Source: Flavobacterium sp. MFBS3-15 (GTDB lineage: Bacteria; Bacteroidota; Bacteroidia; Flavobacteriales; Flavobacteriaceae). Taken from it: a DNA stretch of 64,000 bases. Positions within the stretch are counted from its first letter, which is position 1, and every line of letters begins with the position of its first letter. The notes beneath the pieces are model-generated. The model was not told the DNA's origin, searched no databases, and saw only the letters and a list, made by a program, of their open reading frames with translations. The stretch lies in assembly GCF_026107645.2 (NCBI RefSeq), contig NZ_JAPCHV010000020.1:1-64000 (forward strand), given 5' to 3'. The position numbers and the translations under genes were made by a program. This document shows, in pieces, positions 26,466 to 38,700 of this stretch.

Positions 26466-27859
26466 AGTGCGTTGCCCACGGTAACATTCATGCCCGCAGG
26501 CACGGTGAGCTGCGCAGTCCCGAAAAGGGAAAGGTTATTGCCCACCCTGAGGCTGCTGCCCATGCTTTTAACCCCCGACCCCGAAAGCACGAGGTTGCCA
26601 TACTGCTGGCCCGAATTGAGTATCCCAAGGGTTTGTGCGGCGCCGTTATACTCTACATTGCTTGCAACTCCTATTATATGTGTGGAGTAATTGGCAGGAA
26701 GTGTGCCGGTGCCGCCAATCTTCAGCGTTGCGCCATTAGCAATGGTAAGCGTGCCCCCTGCGGCTGTCCTGTCGGCAGAGTAGCCGCCAAGATCGAGCGT
26801 ACCTCCATTAAGCGTCAGGTTGCCGGCCATAGTCCTGTTGCCGTTCAACGCAACAGTGCCGCTGTTGAGGGTGACTGATGCCGGGGCAAAAGAGGCAGGC
26901 CATTCAGCAGATGCTGTAACAGAACCCGCCCCGAGGTTGTATACCAATGCTCCGCTGCTGCCAAACCTGATGGCCGCGCCCGAAGCGAGGGAAAGCTGCG
27001 CAGGGTCGGTAAGGGTAAGCGTACCGTTGATGGTCAGCGCCCTTCCTGCGGCTACCGCCACCGTGCCGCCTGAAATGGTAAGGTTTCCTATGGTTTCATC
27101 ATTATCGACGCTAAAAGTACCCGAAGAGAGTGTTACGGCTGCCGCATCAGGAAGTATGTTGGCCGTGCTGAGCCTTAGCGTACCGCCATTTATACTATAG
27201 GATGCAGATGCCATGGTGCCCGAAATCGCGATGGTTCCGGCCGATACGGTTGTGCTTCCTGTATAGGTGTTTGCACCTGATAAGTTAAGTGTACCCGATC
27301 CTGATTTTGTGATCGCCCCTGAGCCGCTGATAACACTGCCTACATTAATAGTATTTCCACCCACAAACTGGGCGGTATTGGATTGCAGGTTAATGGTGCT
27401 GTTAGAAAGCGACAGCTGGCCCGAATTTGCCGCAAACTGCACGGTTGAAGCATCGAGACGGAAAGGTATATTAAAGGTATGGTGTGCTGCCGCATCGTTA
27501 TAGAGTCCGATTGTAAGGCCCAGCCCGCCTCCCTCAAAGCTATTAAATGTGCGATTTGTGGTGGCCGAATTTTGCAGGGTCAGGCTGCCAATTCCGAAAA
27601 TAGCGCCATTTACCCTCATAACCGTATTAACATTATGGCCTATGAATACAGTGTTACGGATATTTTCAGGCCATGCATCCGGCCGTACTTCAATACTCTG
27701 CCATGTAAAATAATACCACGGCTTATTGTTATCATTCCACCAAAGGTCGGTACCGGAATTATCCCTGCTGTACACATTTTGCTGGCTGTATGTATATCCT
27801 GAATATGCCAGCGCTGCCATCACACTTACCAGATGGATTAATTTTGTCCTCATAACCAT
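24944..27859 (-). CDS. Beta-helical surface protein with type C-like T9SS sorting module
   Basis: A 971-residue exported protein. A signal peptide (about 1-25; two ATGs, 27859 and 27853, are both possible) is followed by about 430 residues of short Gly/Ser/Thr-rich beta-strand repeats. These include a passenger-type autotransporter repeat (GAITKSGSGTLNLSGANTYTGSTTV, about 180-205) and NGGTLDLGG/NGTLTL units typical of a right-handed beta-helix. The C-terminal 507 residues are the module shared with the 1957-aa and 4777-aa proteins. Codon choice appears more GC-rich than in the two flanking adhesin genes, which may mean a different recent origin. It is probably a cell-surface or released protein; no enzymatic motif is seen. 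Confidence 0.9.
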   Translation of the reverse strand: MVMRTKLIHLVSVMAALAYSGYTYSQQNVYSRDNSGTDLWWNDNNKPWYYFTWQSIEVRPDAWPENIRNTVFIGHNVNTVMRVNGAIFGIGSLTLQNSATTNRTFNSFEGGGLGLTIGLYNDAAAHHTFNIPFRLDASTVQFAANSGQLSLSNSTINLQSNTAQFVGGNTINVGSVISGSGAITKSGSGTLNLSGANTYTGSTTVSAGTIAISGTMASASYSINGGTLRLSTANILPDAAAVTLSSGTFSVDNDETIGNLTISGGTVAVAAGRALTINGTLTLTDPAQLSLASGAAIRFGSSGALVYNLGAGSVTASAEWPASFAPASVTLNSGTVALNGNRTMAGNLTLNGGTLDLGGYSADRTAAGGTLTIANGATLKIGGTGTLPANYSTHIIGVASNVEYNGAAQTLGILNSGQQYGNLVLSGSGVKSMGSSLRVGNNLSLFGTAQLTVPAGMNVTVGNALSVDNFQHTIAAGEEELYGGEPGDEVIVGAKLTIENNANLIQANDVANTGLVNVFRESAPMWRLDYALWSSPVAGETLIGFSPETLPNRFYQYNPLTDAYSASMANGGTVAFDEGKSYLIRVSNLHPSYEDNPTEPVVWEGSYTGVPNNGDVNVAVVPRNTGTGVRGFNAVGNPYPSAIKVSEFFARNEGNLVDDSPLFFWRKKNGAGTSSYVSLTMTGLIVQSGNTWGDTSDDEFANVANNQDWVINPGQGFIVQAATGTIAFDNEMRVAKNHNYHFREAQDGETTMSRLWINMKNAAGDFSQSMIAYAPNTTNGIDYAWDGRAMTDGSIAIYSLAGDTKLGIQARAAFYAGDIVPLGYMAETAGSYTLELDHFDGVFAQGQDIYLKDNLLGVTHDLKQGGYAFTAEAGTAEGRFEVVYAQALGTQDVMDENNAVMVYNEGNVLTVRSANADMQAVTVYDLTGRMLFSQNGIGGRELAMAGLRPQQQALIVQVTLPDGKISKKALY

Positions 27860-27878
27860 CGTTTTAAAGTTATCGAAA

Positions 27879-27913
27879 CAAAATTAGCATCTATTTTATA
27901 ACTAACAGGCAAA
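27879..27913 (-). promoter_or_regulatory. Promoter of the 971-aa adhesin gene
   Basis: On the minus strand TTTG is followed after 23 bases by TAATTTTG. The spacing is the same as in the promoter at 24567, and the -7 element ends about 20 bases before the first ATG. Confidence 0.6.
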
Positions 27914-28076
27914 TGTTAAATAGAGTAGCCAGCGACAACGTTTTCGTGTTAATAAGTTTTAATATTCCTAAACGAAAACATTTGAGAAAAACATAAAAAC
28001 CATTTTTTTAAACATAAAAATGATAAATACCAAATAAGGAATCCAGTTGCGTAATTCAAATTATAAATAAAAAAAA

Positions 28077-28104
28077 CCTCCTCCCCTTTGTAAAGGAGAG
28101 GAGG
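28077..28104 (-). terminator. Terminator of the 4777-aa adhesin gene
   Basis: A 13-bp stem with one mismatch (28077-28089 with 28092-28104) and a very short loop, followed by eight or more T residues on the minus strand. Confidence 0.85.
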
Positions 28105-28142
28105 CTGCCAAACCATAGTTGGCTAATTGGGGGTTATAAAGG

Positions 28143-29705
28143 CTAGAATATGATTCTTTTAGTCACCCTTCCCTTATCGGTATTTATCTGGATGATAAGC
28201 ACCTGCTGGTCAGAATGAAGGTTTTCGATAACCGTTTCGGTTGCATTGATGCCGTCTTTGCTGTACAGCATCCTGCCCCTTGTATCATAGATGGCCACGC
28301 CTTCCATGTTCAGTACCCCTGTATTGATGTTGATGGATGTACCGTTTTTGTACACTATCACATTATTAGGGTCAAGTACCGGGTTGTCTGTTCCGAGCAC
28401 TTCGGCATACACCACTTCAAACCTTGAGGTATTGATTCCACCCTCAGTTTCGAAAGTATAGTTACCCGCTTTCAGGTCGTGCGTTACACCGCCCAGAAGA
28501 TTATCCTTAAGGAAGATGTCTACATCGGTAGTAAACACGCCGTCGAAATGGTCAAGACTGATCGTGTATGTACCGGCAGCTGCAGCATTATAGCCCATTG
28601 GCACCACATCTGAAGCATCGAATGCCGCCCTTGCCTGGATACCAAGCTTCTCTTCTCCTGCCAGGGAGAATAGTGACATGTTGCCGTCATTCACAAAGGC
28701 CCTTCCGTCCCAACCGTAGTCGATATCCAGCGTAGTTACATCGGTGTACCCAATACCAGCCTGGGCAAACTGCCCTTCAGACCCGTTGATGTTCAGCCAC
28801 ATCCTTGACATTGTAACCTCGTCCTGGTCCTGCGCATTCCTGAAGAACTGCTGGTTGTTGAGGCCAACACGCATTCCGTTATTGAAATGAACGTTGCCTG
28901 CCTGCACCACCTTCACGATAAAGCCCTGTCCGGGGTTGATCACCCAACTTGAAGGGGTACCATCAAAGTAGCCTTCACCGGTATCGCCAAAGTCATTGGT
29001 CATGTTGCGGGTATACATCATCTTGGTTACACGGGCATAACTGCCTGTTCCAGTCTCATTTTTCTTCCTCCAGAAGTACAGTGCAGAGCCAGGATTGATC
29101 ATTCCGGCGTTGCCATCAAAGAAGTCATAGATGTTTATCGGTGACGGATATGGGTTACCCACAGCGTTAAATCCGTTAAGTTGATTAGTCACCGGCACAT
29201 CAATGTTACCGCTCCTTGGCCTGCCGGTAAATTCACCCTGCCAACGGGTACCTTCAGGCTCCTCTGCTTCTTCAGCAGGGGCAACATAGGCCGGGTGCGT
29301 ATTCACTACCCTTATGAGGTAGCTTTTGCCTTCGTCCATCTCAGTGGTGCTTGGTGAGCCTATCAGGCTATAAGCATCGCTCGTTTCATTATATTTATAG
29401 AAACGGTTATCCAGTGTTCCTGACGAGAATGCTTTCAGCATCTGGTCCTCAACCGGAGATGACCACAGGGTGTAATCCAGCCTGAAGATCTTCGAGCTCA
29501 GCCTTTTGAACGTAATCTCGCCACTGTTCGGGTTGTTGGTAACATTTTCTCCCTGCACCAGGTGGGCATAGTTGTCAAATATCAGGCTACCGCCTTCTTC
29601 AACAGTTACCGCATTGGTAATATTCAGCACACAGCCGCCGTATACATTCATTACAGCACCGTCTTCGACAGTAAGGCTGTTTCCGAATACCTGCACATTT
29701 TGCGT
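28143..29705 (-). repeat. Copy 3 of the shared C-terminal module
   Basis: This segment encodes about 521 residues matching copies 1 and 2 in order (LDYTLWSSPVEDQML, FNAVGNPYPSPINI, WRKKNETGTGSY, SRMWLNING, FDGVFTTDVDIFL, KRIIF). It is the most diverged of the three. Confidence 0.85.
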
Positions 29706-32700
29706 GATCACCTCGTCTTCATCTTCTACATCTGTCCCAATCTGAGGCATAAAGCCTGCATCAGAAGAGATCACGATATTGTCCTGTGCGGTAGGAACCT
29801 GGCCGCCGCACCAGTTGGCCGCGTTATTCCAGTCAGAACTTGTACCGCCAATCCATTGTTTAGGAAGTATGGTTACCGTCGCTTCACTATCCGAAGAACA
29901 TCCGTTGCCGTTATTTACGGTAGCAGTGTAGGTAGTAGTTTCCTCAGGCTTGGCATATACTGTAGACCTTGCAGTACCGGTATAAGGGACTGTAGCTGCA
30001 GCATCGGTATATAAGCCTTCTACAGGCGACCAAACCGGTGTTGGATTTGTAAAGGCGAATGTCATGTTCGGCCTTGAAGTGCTTACGGCTACCTGACCTC
30101 CTGTTGCCGCATCCATACCTGTAATTCCACCTGCAACATCATCCTGCATCCTGCTGTAGGTAGAGTTGAATGTTGTAGTCGAGTAACGCACATTGTTACC
30201 CGATTCCCAACTCAGGTCAGGATTATTATGTATAGTTTCAACAATAACGTTCGACGTACCATCCCACACAAATGGTGTTGATAATGTAAACGTAACGAGT
30301 CCTGTGGCCGTCGCAGTAAATCCGGCAGGGCCATACACATCAGATGTGCCTGACACAAACCCGGTCATTACATTTGTAGAGGTCGCCCCCATCCTGATGG
30401 TGAAGTTACTTATTACTGCCTCTGAATTAGTTGTGAATGCACCAAGATCGAAGGTTACTGCTGTAATCACGCTTCCTGAAGCCATATTCTGGGCAGTAAG
30501 TTCATTTGCCCTGAAGAGCATCTGCGCCTTCTGGCCTTCGTAATACCTGCTTAACGGGTTCGGTTTGTTGGTATCAGTATTACCGGCAATAGCAGTTCCG
30601 GTGCCCAGTATTGCTGTTCCGGATGCCACAGCACCCGATCCCGCAGTCAGCATTTGTATTACTCCACTGCAAATACTTGCGGTAGCCGGCGTTACAGGGT
30701 AAACAGGGTTGCTGAGTACTGTAGCGGTATAGGTTGCTGTCCTTGCACACGATCCTGAGTTTTGCGTAGCCGAGATGGTGTACACTGTATTTACAGTCGG
30801 GCTAAAGGTATATCCCGTAGAAGCATTGCCCGACCAGGCCGCTCCGGCAGGTACCGAAGTAACAACAAAGTTGTCATATGATGAACCGCCTGCTGTTAGC
30901 GTTACTACAGCTGATGACTGCCCTGCGCACACAGTTCCTGTTGCACTGCTAAGTGTAAGGGCAGGAGGTGCTGAAATGCTAAAGTTAGGCGTAGCCAAAG
31001 CTCCCGAAGTAGCAGTGCCGCCCGGTGTAGTTATTGAAACAACACCCGACACACCTGCGGTAACAGTAGCTGTAAGCTGTGTACCGGCCCCGTTTATTAC
31101 AACAGGAGTTACAGGAGTTCCACCGATAGTCAATGTACCTCCCTGGAGATTTGTACCGGTAATGGTTATCATGCCTGAATCTGCGCAGTATGAAGCCGGA
31201 GTAAAGGCAGTTATCGATGGTCCCGAAGGCTGTCCTATCGTAATGATATACTCTACCGTTGTACCCCTTGCGTATGATGTACACATGTTGCCCGAAGTGA
31301 TAATCTGGTTCCTCGCATTCCTTACCCTCATCCTTCTGCTACCCAGCGTAGCAGTCGACGGAATATTTATGCTTATTGTACCCGAACTTCCGCCGGCAAT
31401 TGAGGCAGCACCCATGAATTCGTTGGCATCAGCAAAGTCACCATCGTTATTAAGGTCAATCCAGATACCTACACCCTGAGGGTTTGTATTTCCGCTTACT
31501 ACCGACACTGTAGCCGTATAAGCATTAGCCTGCAGGAATGTAGCCGTATTATCACTGCCTGTTAAGAGCGCATAGAAGTTATTTGAAGAATCACCTACAG
31601 CACCCGGTGTAGAGCTAAGGGTAGTACCGGCAACAGATATTGCCGTCATGTAATCTGCCGTACCCGAAGTAGTTATCGGGGCTGTACAGTAATCTATCAC
31701 AGTCATTGCTGCGCCTGCAGAGGTAACTGTACATCCGTCGGATGTTACTACAACACGATAGAAGTAGCCGCTGCCTGTGGCCGTTGTACCGGCATTAACA
31801 GTAAGCGTTGCAGATTGCGCACCGCTGTAAGTAGTTCCTGCAGGTGTACTGTTTGCCACATCGGCATAAGCACCGTTTAGTGTTGTAGCAAACTGCCATT
31901 GGTAGGTTGGCGACGGAGCAGAGGTAGCTACTGTGAAGTTAACCGAGTTGCCTCTTACTACCGAAGCAGCTACCGGAGCGCTACCTATAGTAGGATTATT
32001 TATTATTAGTTGCGCTGCAACCGAAGTTGCCGGGCCACATGGCGCTGTACCGTTAACAACCACGCGGTAGAAGTAAGCTCCTCCCACAGGTGTCGACGCA
32101 GTAGTTGTCACAGCCAGGGTTGCTGTAGTAGCACCCGAGTATGTAACGCCTGCAGGTGTAGCATTGGTTACGTTACTGAATGTGCCTCCAGCTGATGTAG
32201 CATACTGCCACTGGTAAGTTAAGCCTGTACCTGAAACATCTGTAGTAAAGTTCACCACAGAACCTGTTGAACAAGCTGTCTGGGCCATTGGTGCCTGGTT
32301 TATTACCACTGCACTATTTACAGTCAGCAAGGCATCATTCGAGGTTGCGGAAGCAGCACCTTCCTCAACATAGACACGGTATATCCAGTTGTTGTTAGCT
32401 GCCGTTATGCCAGACAGCGATAATACATTTGTATCTGCTCCGCTGTACGTTATATTTCCTGTAGTACCATTGTTTACAATTACCCATCCGCTTCCTGCAT
32501 TCACCTGCCACTGATACTCAAGCGCATCGCCGGTTGCCACTACAGTAAAGCTTGCAGTACCCGCGCCATTGTCGCAAAGTGTAACACTTGCAGGATGTGA
32601 CGTGATACCGATATCGCTAACCGATAGTGTTGCCGCGTCTGAAGTAGCTGCCGCACATGGTGCGGTACCGCTTACCACTACACGGTATTTATTGCCATCC

Positions 32701-35700
32701 ATACCCGGAAGAACATTGGTGACAGTTAGTGTAGCCGTTGTTGCACCGCTATATGTACTGTCATTGCCCAACGCTGTATACGCGCCGTTGCTTTCAGAGA
32801 CTTCCCACTGGTATGTCAGGCCGGTGCCTGTTGCTGCAACCGTAAACTGTGCGTTGCTGCCAGGTAGTACGATCTCAGAAGTCGGCATTGAAGTAATTAC
32901 AACAGGCTCACTGAATGTAAGCGTTGTGCTCTCTGAAGTTACACAGCCATTAGTTGTTTTAGTATAAGCTATAGTAACGGTTCCTGCTGCATGAGGGGTT
33001 ACAAGCCCTGTACTGCTTACTGTAGCAATGGCAGGATTTGAAGTTCCCCATATACCACCGGTTGTTACCATACCCAACTGTACTGTATTCGGCATACATA
33101 CCGCTATGTCACCACCTGTAATATCATCAACTACAGGGTAAGGGTTTACAGTAAGTGACGTAAGGCTTGTGCCTGTACCGTCGGCAGAAGTAACAGAAAT
33201 TGTTCCTGTTGTTGCCGATGAAGGAACTACAGCCGTAATTGATGTATCACTTACAATATTGAATACAGCATTTACACCATTGAACTTAACAGCGGTAGCA
33301 CCGGTAAAATGAGCACCTGTAAGTGTAATGGTATCGCCTGCGCCTGCACATACAGCTGTAGGTGTAAATGAAGTAATACGCGGAGGTGCAGGAAGTACTG
33401 TAAACACATAGTCTTCTGTTTCACCATACGATATAATACCACATGCGGGTGGGTTGGTACTTAAGTAGTCTGATTTAACCCTCATCCTGTGGTTACCAAC
33501 AATGGCACCAATAGGAACTGTAATAGATCCTGAACCTGTAGAGACATAACTTCCTGAAGCATATACTTTTTCAGAATCAGACAGAATCAGGTCGTCATTC
33601 CAGTCTACCCATACATTAATTCCGTGTGTAGATCCGGTTATACTTACCGAGATATTTACTGAATTGCCTTCAGACTGGCTTACTGCCATAGCAGGATTAT
33701 ATGAATAGCCGCCTGTAGCAAGAGTAGTACCTGTGTTAGAAATATTAGCTGTACCGCCTGTAGTAGTAACAGACTTAATATAATAACCTGTCGAAGAAGT
33801 TCCTGACGCACAATATCCATGTATAAATTGATATGTACTCCAATCGCTGTAGCCACTTGCGTCACAATTACTTCTTACATGAAGATAGTAAGTAGTGTTC
33901 ATAACAAGACCACTGTAAGCTGAAACTGATGTTCCTGTTATTGCAGTCCCACTTGCAGGTGGTGTAGCAGATGTAGTAACAGCATATTCGTAACCGGACG
34001 GTACCGGAGCCGTTGCAGGGGCTGCCCATGATAAGTTAGCCGTTGTCGTTGTAACAGACGTTGTGCTGAGTGATGTAGGAACGTAGCATGTAACCGGAGA
34101 TACAACTTTGAAAGTATAGTCTTCCGTTTCGCTATAATCAACCGTTCCACAAGCAGAAGGGTTTGCAGAATAGTAATCTGTCCTTAACCTCATCCTGTAA
34201 CTGCCATTAGGAGTTCCCGCAGGAATTGTAATCGTTCCTGTTATTAAATCAGTGTATGTAACATAACCGTTCGAAGTATATACAGTTTCATTGGCATCAT
34301 TAAAGTCAAGGTCATTATTCCAGTCAATAAACATGGCTAAACCTGTTCCATCTTCATAATAGTCTTCTACAGCTATTGAATAATTTACAGTGTTGCCCAA
34401 AGACTGGGAAACATTCATAATTGTATAATCAGAATATCCAGGGCCATCTGTAGCATTGTTGGTAATGTTTGTATATCCCCCTGTTGTAGAGAATGAATAG
34501 ATATACTCGTAACCTGTATTATTAGTACCTGTCAAACAATAATTGGTATAGAAAGGTACAGATCTCCATGAGCTGTATGAACCGCTTCCGCAATTTGTCC
34601 TTACATGAAGGTAGTAATTTGTACTGGCCGTTACTGCATAAGCGCTAACAGATGTACTTGTAGTAGCCGTACCGCTTGCAGGCGGGGTAGCCGATGTCGA
34701 TACAAAATATTCGTAACCTATTGCGGCAGAACCAGTAGCAGGCGCAGCCCAGCTAAAGTTTGCCGATGTTGTGCTGCTAAGGTTTACAGCCACGTTATCT
34801 GGCATAATACATGACGGTGTTTCGTGGATATTAACGTTATCCAATAGTATATCGTCATAGTATGCAGTATCCGAAGTTGATTTATCCACAACAAAGCGAA
34901 GCTGTACTGTAGTGCCTGCATAAGCTGACAGGGATAGTGTTACTGTCCTCCAGTTTACATCATCAGTAGCATTTGTATAAATATTAGTCCATATCGTACC
35001 ATTGAAAACATCAACTTTAAAGGTACAGTTGGTACCCGTCGAATAATTGCTGAAATAATCAAATGAAAGTTCAGGTACCGTAAGCGTCGCAAGGTTGAGG
35101 CTTGGTGACAGCAAAGTAACATCCGTCACGGTTCCCGGTGTAGATCCGTCAACCCATGCAAATGTACCGGCAGCACGTCCGTTAAGAGCTCCTTCATAAT
35201 CAGCCTGGCCAGCAAATAACCACAATCCTGCTCCTGATGGAGATGAAGATGTAGTTGTCCAGCATAAAGGTATAGTACCTGTTGCGAAATCCAATGCAAT
35301 TGGAGCATCTGAAACCACACATGGCGTAGTGAAGGTAAGCGTAGGTGAGTTCGCGCTTATACAGTAGCCAGTTATAGCTCTTACCCTTACGTAGTAAGTT
35401 GTATTTGCTGTAAGGCCGGTTATGTCCTGATTAAGGCCCGACACCGGCAAGGCCTCGTAGCCAGGAACGAATGTCGTGAAACCTGTGTTGGTAGCTACGT
35501 CCATAATATAAGTAGCATCTGCCGTAGATGAAGCCGTCCACTGTGCACGGAACGATGTTGCCGTTGCAGCCGGAGTTGTAGCAGCTGTTAGCGTAGCAGG
35601 AGCACCTGTAGCAGCAACACATGTAGTAACCGATTGAACTAAAGGTGATGTCGTATTGTAAACAGGACCATAACAACCGGTGTTATTATAGCTGTATACG

Positions 35701-38700
35701 TAATATTGGTAAGTGTTTGCAGCGGTAAGGCCTGTTTGTGCAAAAGTTAGCCCTGTACCGCTATATACCACTGTACCTGCCCCCAAAGCTGCATTGGCAG
35801 CGTAAGCTGTATAGTCAACCGGGGCAGTTACCGTTGCAGCACCACCGGTAATATTGTAACGCACCACCAAATAGTGGCTCGGTGCACTCGGCGCGGCTGT
35901 ATAAGCTACGTTAAACGATGTGTTGGTATGCGCTGAAGCCGTAAAGCTTGTTGGCTGGTCGGCAGGCGCTGTACATGGGTTAAGGTTTCCGTAAGCAAAA
36001 TAACCTTTATAATCTGCAGCAGCTATTGCAGAGGTAGTACTAAGCATGCCTGCAGCGTGTGTTGTAACCGGTATGATCGGGCTGTACTCGCCCGCAGCAG
36101 ACGGTGCCTGTATGATCTTGTTGCTTGCTACCAGTGTTCCGTCAAGCACCCTTACATAGGTACTGGTAAGGTTGGCAAGCCCACTGGTTATGAGTGCCTC
36201 CCATCTGTTTGAAGAAAGAGATGTAACCCCTACTCCCTGCGTACCTGCATTGGTAGTAAACGGCTCTACCCTTACAACTATGGCACCGCTCGCGGCAGTT
36301 GTAGGATCTACGTACATCGGCTGGTATGCCGATGAAGTCCCAACCGGGAACAATGCATTCAGGGTAAACGCTCCTGTAGAAGTCCTGCTTGCAGCAAATG
36401 TCCTTGCAAACGGCCCATTGATATATGCGGTTGCCGAACCTGCATTGTTCATTGTTCCGCCAGAAGTGGCCGTACCCAAAGTAAGCAGGTTGGTGGTGGT
36501 TGTATTTACTTTACCTGAGGTAAGGGTAAGCGTACCGCTCATTGTCAATGGGCTGTTCAATGTTACGCCCGAGGCATTATTGTTGTTCACCGTCAGGGAC
36601 GAAAGGTTGGCTGTTACCGTACCTGTAGTATTTTGTATCGTACCTGCATTGGTAATGGTTTGTGCAACTGTATTCACTACTGTTGAAACACCTGAAGGCA
36701 ATGCAAGGTTTAGCGTGGCATTCGCATAATATATGCTGCCTGCACCAATTGATATATTGCCCGCTACAGCAAGCTCATAGCCGTTATGGCTAAATTCACC
36801 CCCATTTTGAAGTGTAAAGTTTCCTTTAACACCCAATGGATAGCTATTTAATTTAACCACCCTGTTAGTTGCGGTTGCAGTTCCTGTCGCAGGGCCGTTT
36901 ACCACAACATTACCAAAGTTGATTTTTCCTGAACCTACATAGTTATAGAGGTAATACCCGATAGCATTTCCACCGGCGGTCGAAGAAACTCCGTCACCAA
37001 ACCTCGTAGTGTGCGATGGCGAAACCTCAGAGGTGGCAGAAGTCGAATAATAAAGTGTATAATGTGAAGTTGATGTGGTGACAGGAGGGTCAATAACCGT
37101 TATCGTACCACCTGTCCAGTTCACCACTGCGGCTAGGTAGAGCGCTGAACTGGCATTTGCAGCAACTGTTGAAGTTGCCACTGTTCCCGAATTCGGGTCA
37201 ACGTTAATGTTACCTGCGCTTTGGTTAAAAACACCGTTGTGATAAAGGTTACCGTTAATGTTAAGCGTACCACCGGCAACAGTAAGCGTACCGCCGTTGG
37301 TAAACCTTCGGTCACCACCACCTGCAGGTCCAACATTTACAGTGCCGCTATTCAATGCGAATGTACCGCCGGAGTTATTGCTGATACCTGTAGTTGATGC
37401 ACCGGCGGCGTTAATTGTACCACCGGCAACAGTAATTGTGCCTGTATTCGTCACAGTGGTTGCATTCACAGTACCGCTGTTTGCGTTTACGGCACCTGCA
37501 TTTGTCAGTGTCGCTGATGCCAGCGTACCGCCTGTTACATTAATAGTACCGCCTGTTACAGTGGTAACGGCATTTGTAACTGTCAGCGTGTTCGCGCTAA
37601 GCGCTAAAACTCCCGTATTGGTTATACCTACAGCAGATGCCGCAGCTGTGTAGCTGCCATCAACTGTAACGGTATGGCCCGGCTGTATGGATACTACATC
37701 TGTAGCTCCTGGAACAGCATTCTTATTCCATGTTGCTGCATCATTCCAGTTACCTGTCTGTACAGAAAGGTATGGAATGTCTGCACTGTTGATACCCATG
37801 TAGAAATCATTTGTAGTGATCTGGGCATAGGTAAGGCCTGTCCTTTGGGCATGTGGCAAAGTAGTACCTGCCTGATGGGTACCTGCAACCCCTGTAAGAG
37901 TTATGATCCTCGCTGCAGCTGTCGATGGCGCAGAGCCAAATACTCCTGTAGCCGATAGCGCCAGCTTATATGTTGATGCCGCCATGTCTGTACCCAAAAC
38001 ACTCACCGACCATTTGCCGTTAGAGCGGGTATCCATCGTATAGGTATCATCGGTAATAGCTATAGGGCTTGTACCTGTCCCCGCTGTGTATGTTACAGCG
38101 AGTATGCCCGGATCTGTAGGTGTAACGCGCTCTATCCATGCGTGCCTGGCATTTCCGGCTGCATCGACCAACGGGAATTGTGAAGTTGTAGTTGTCGGAA
38201 CTGCATTGCCCGCAAGCGATGAGCCTGTTTGGGTATTGTTCCATCCGCGGGCAAAAGCGCTGCCCGGAGCCATACCGCCCGATGTAACCGTAAGTGTTGT
38301 ACCCGGCGCGGTTAAGGTACCCCATAGTAGTGCTTTGCCTGCCGTAGTGCTGGCTTTACCATCAAATACGATAATGCCTGAAACACTTGCAGCCACCGAA
38401 GTGTTTACCACAACCTGATTCAAAGGATTGATGGTAACACCATTAGCCGATGTATTCCTGAAGGTTACATTTGCAAAGTTGGTTGTTGGAGATGATGCCG
38501 CATTAATAATTACACCCGCACCATTTACAGTTACAGCTTGTGCTGATGTCTGGGCGGAAGCTGTAGTACCCGTAGTCGCAGTAAACACAGTAGTTCCGTT
38601 TGCTATAAAGGTACCATCATTTTCTACCGTTAAATTCCCCCCTATGTTAGTTGTAGAGGCGCTTTGGTGATAAACACCGGCAGTCACGGTAAGGTTGCCA

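Larger units (their letters stand above)
27860..28142. other. 283-bp gap between adhesin genes
   Basis: It holds the promoter of the 971-aa gene on the right side of that gene's start and the terminator of the 4777-aa gene. The remaining sequence is AT-rich, and I see no further gene in it. Confidence 0.7.

Noticed and set aside
22428-27200. Several plus-strand open frames of 60-260 codons
   Set aside because: They are shadows of the giant minus-strand genes, have no start signals or motifs, and arise from the codon composition.
30775-31479. Plus-strand open frame of 234 codons rich in Val, Pro and Ala
   Set aside because: It lies fully inside the 4777-residue gene on the other strand, and its composition mirrors the Thr/Gly/Ala-rich codons of that gene.
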